Shown piece by piece: positions 63,072-64,000 of a DNA stretch of 64,000 nucleotides (the stretch's first letter is position 1; every line of letters begins with the position of its first letter). This DNA is from Aphrocallistes beatrix (Eukaryota; Porifera; Hexactinellida; Sceptrulophora; Aphrocallistidae): assembly GCA_963281255.1 (NCBI GenBank), contig OY725495.1:4092001-4156000 (forward strand), written 5' to 3'. Under the pieces are notes generated by a model. The model worked only from the letters and a program-made list of their open reading frames with translations. It ran no database searches and had not been told where the DNA came from. A program made the translations under genes and the position numbers.

Positions 63072-64000
63072 TTAGTCAGATGAGTTGAGTCCAATTTTCA
63101 GTTTAACTTTTCCATCTTTTACAAACGGGAATCTGAGGAGACTATCTTCAATTCCGCTCGAAATTAAAGAGTAAGAAAAATTCACACTCGTTTCAACCTC
63201 GTCCTCTTTCAGCTGAATCCTCTTAGGCTTGCAATTCAGTTCCATTGGTTGAAACATTATTGATTCGTCACTCTTGTCCTGATTCAACAAAATGGTTAGA
63301 CACATGCCCTTGCGTTGAGTAGGGAACTGAACTACAAAATACAGTCTGCCATTCTGTTCGCGAACTAAATTAATGTAGAAAGTCTCATTCTTCAGTTTGA
63401 ATGCAGTTCCATGACCAAATGTTAACTGCCACACATTCTGGTAACATCCTACGTCTAAACAAACTGTAATTAAAGTAGGAAAAATGTATTTCTTCAATTT
63501 ATCATTATCTTTTTCTACTCGCTGAATATCAGTTTGATATCTCAGATGTAAGTTCGATAAGTGTCGATCTTTTTCTGTATCCATATGTTCTTTGAGATCA
63601 CAAAATCGAATCTCAGTTTTATCACATCCATACGTGACATATGGACAAGGGACAAGTCGATAAGGACAATCGAGCTTCAGATGATCTTCTAGTTGATGCC
63701 TATTCACTTCCGAACCACACAAATTGGTGCACTCGATGGGATACATAGGACATACGCCTTTATGTTCTGTTAAATTCTTCACTTTAATTGATTTGGTACA
63801 AAGATCACACAAGACCATCCGTTCAATGCATTTATGCGTGACGTGCTCTTCTGTGTGTTGTTGCAGCATTGACTCATCACAACCTTGAGGACAGCTGACG
63901 TAGAGATAACCACACAGTTCTACATGCTCACGGATATCTGAGATGAAACCAGACCACTCGCAACCACGGAAATACTGTGGACATTTGACGGGGAGCTTGG
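63072..64000 (-). CDS. TRAF-type zinc-finger protein, 3' part (5' end outside window)
   Basis: The frame is open from the right edge to a stop at 63072 (309 codons seen). A series of TRAF-type Cys/His fingers is visible: CPQYFRGCEWSG and HVELCGYLYVSCPQGC, then HVTHKCIERMVLCDLC, HKGVCPMYPIECTNLCG and HLKLDCPYRLVPCPY. A short helix (about 60 residues before the tail) and a C-terminal beta-rich domain with QNVWQLTFGHGTAFKLKN follow. That last part sits where a MATH domain is expected, but it lacks the usual MATH motifs, so it is at best a divergent one. Animal TRAFs relay receptor signals to NF-kB and MAPK. The RING part, if there is one, lies beyond the window. Confidence 0.85.
   Translation of the reverse strand, partial: KLPVKCPQYFRGCEWSGFISDIREHVELCGYLYVSCPQGCDESMLQQHTEEHVTHKCIERMVLCDLCTKSIKVKNLTEHKGVCPMYPIECTNLCGSEVNRHQLEDHLKLDCPYRLVPCPYVTYGCDKTEIRFCDLKEHMDTEKDRHLSNLHLRYQTDIQRVEKDNDKLKKYIFPTLITVCLDVGCYQNVWQLTFGHGTAFKLKNETFYINLVREQNGRLYFVVQFPTQRKGMCLTILLNQDKSDESIMFQPMELNCKPKRIQLKEDEVETSVNFSYSLISSGIEDSLLRFPFVKDGKVKLKIGLNSSD

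Overview
The window is nuclear DNA of an animal, most likely a sponge or another early-branching metazoan; the lineage is inferred, not proven. Genes have GT-AG introns (one GC-AG), the base composition is AT-rich, and the encoded proteins are animal families: an adhesion GPCR, a Mint/X11 adaptor, arfaptin, CHIC, UBR7, archaemetzincin and a TRAF-type protein. Coiled-coil/NHL proteins occur in several copies. No bacterial operon structure, tRNA, rRNA or CRISPR array was seen.

Layout. 1-1.4 kb: broken Ty3/gypsy retrotransposon with a 63-bp foldback element in its gag zinc knuckle. 2.8-30.2 kb: a run of minus-strand genes: a Cys-less two-Ig protein; an orphan first exon of CCT3 (6.2-6.4 kb); a four-exon ankyrin gene (8.0-18.5 kb) whose 7.8-kb intron holds a second two-Ig gene plus nested hAT and mariner elements; a five-exon BAR-PH-ArfGAP gene (19.5-24.8 kb); SPCS1 (25.4 kb); and a five-exon Mint/X11 gene (26.4-30.2 kb). 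30.9-34.4 kb: a plus-strand coiled-coil/NHL gene with one frame break at an A8 run, then an NHL pseudogene split by a MITE. 34.9-43.9 kb: minus-strand arfaptin (four exons), archaemetzincin (one exon) and CHIC (five small exons). 44.2-45.1 kb: a plus-strand HMG-box-like protein sharing a short divergent intergenic region with CHIC. 45.6 kb: a small intronless protein that may have an ADP-ribosyltransferase-like fold. 47.5-53.0 kb: two tandem coiled-coil/NHL paralogues, one broken by a 506-bp MITE. 53.1-60.3 kb: a 2,425-residue, single-exon adhesion GPCR with LRRs and about 33 EGF-like domains. 61.1-62.3 kb: UBR7. 63.1 kb to the edge: the 3' end of a TRAF-type zinc-finger gene.

The non-coding DNA is full of short inverted-repeat elements. 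Several families have TA target duplications and CAGT-type ends (pogo/Tigger-like). A piggyBac-like family has TTAA junctions and carries a conserved TATAAATAG box. Two hAT-like elements have clear 8-bp duplications. In two cases a related copy in the window gives the empty site, so insertion boundaries are exact.

The ArfGAP (Arf regulation with membrane curvature), arfaptin (Arf/Arl binding), Mint and CHIC genes all belong to vesicle-traffic families. Nothing here shows that they are co-regulated. Exon structures were deduced by hand from splice signals, frame continuity and family resemblance. No search or alignment program was run.
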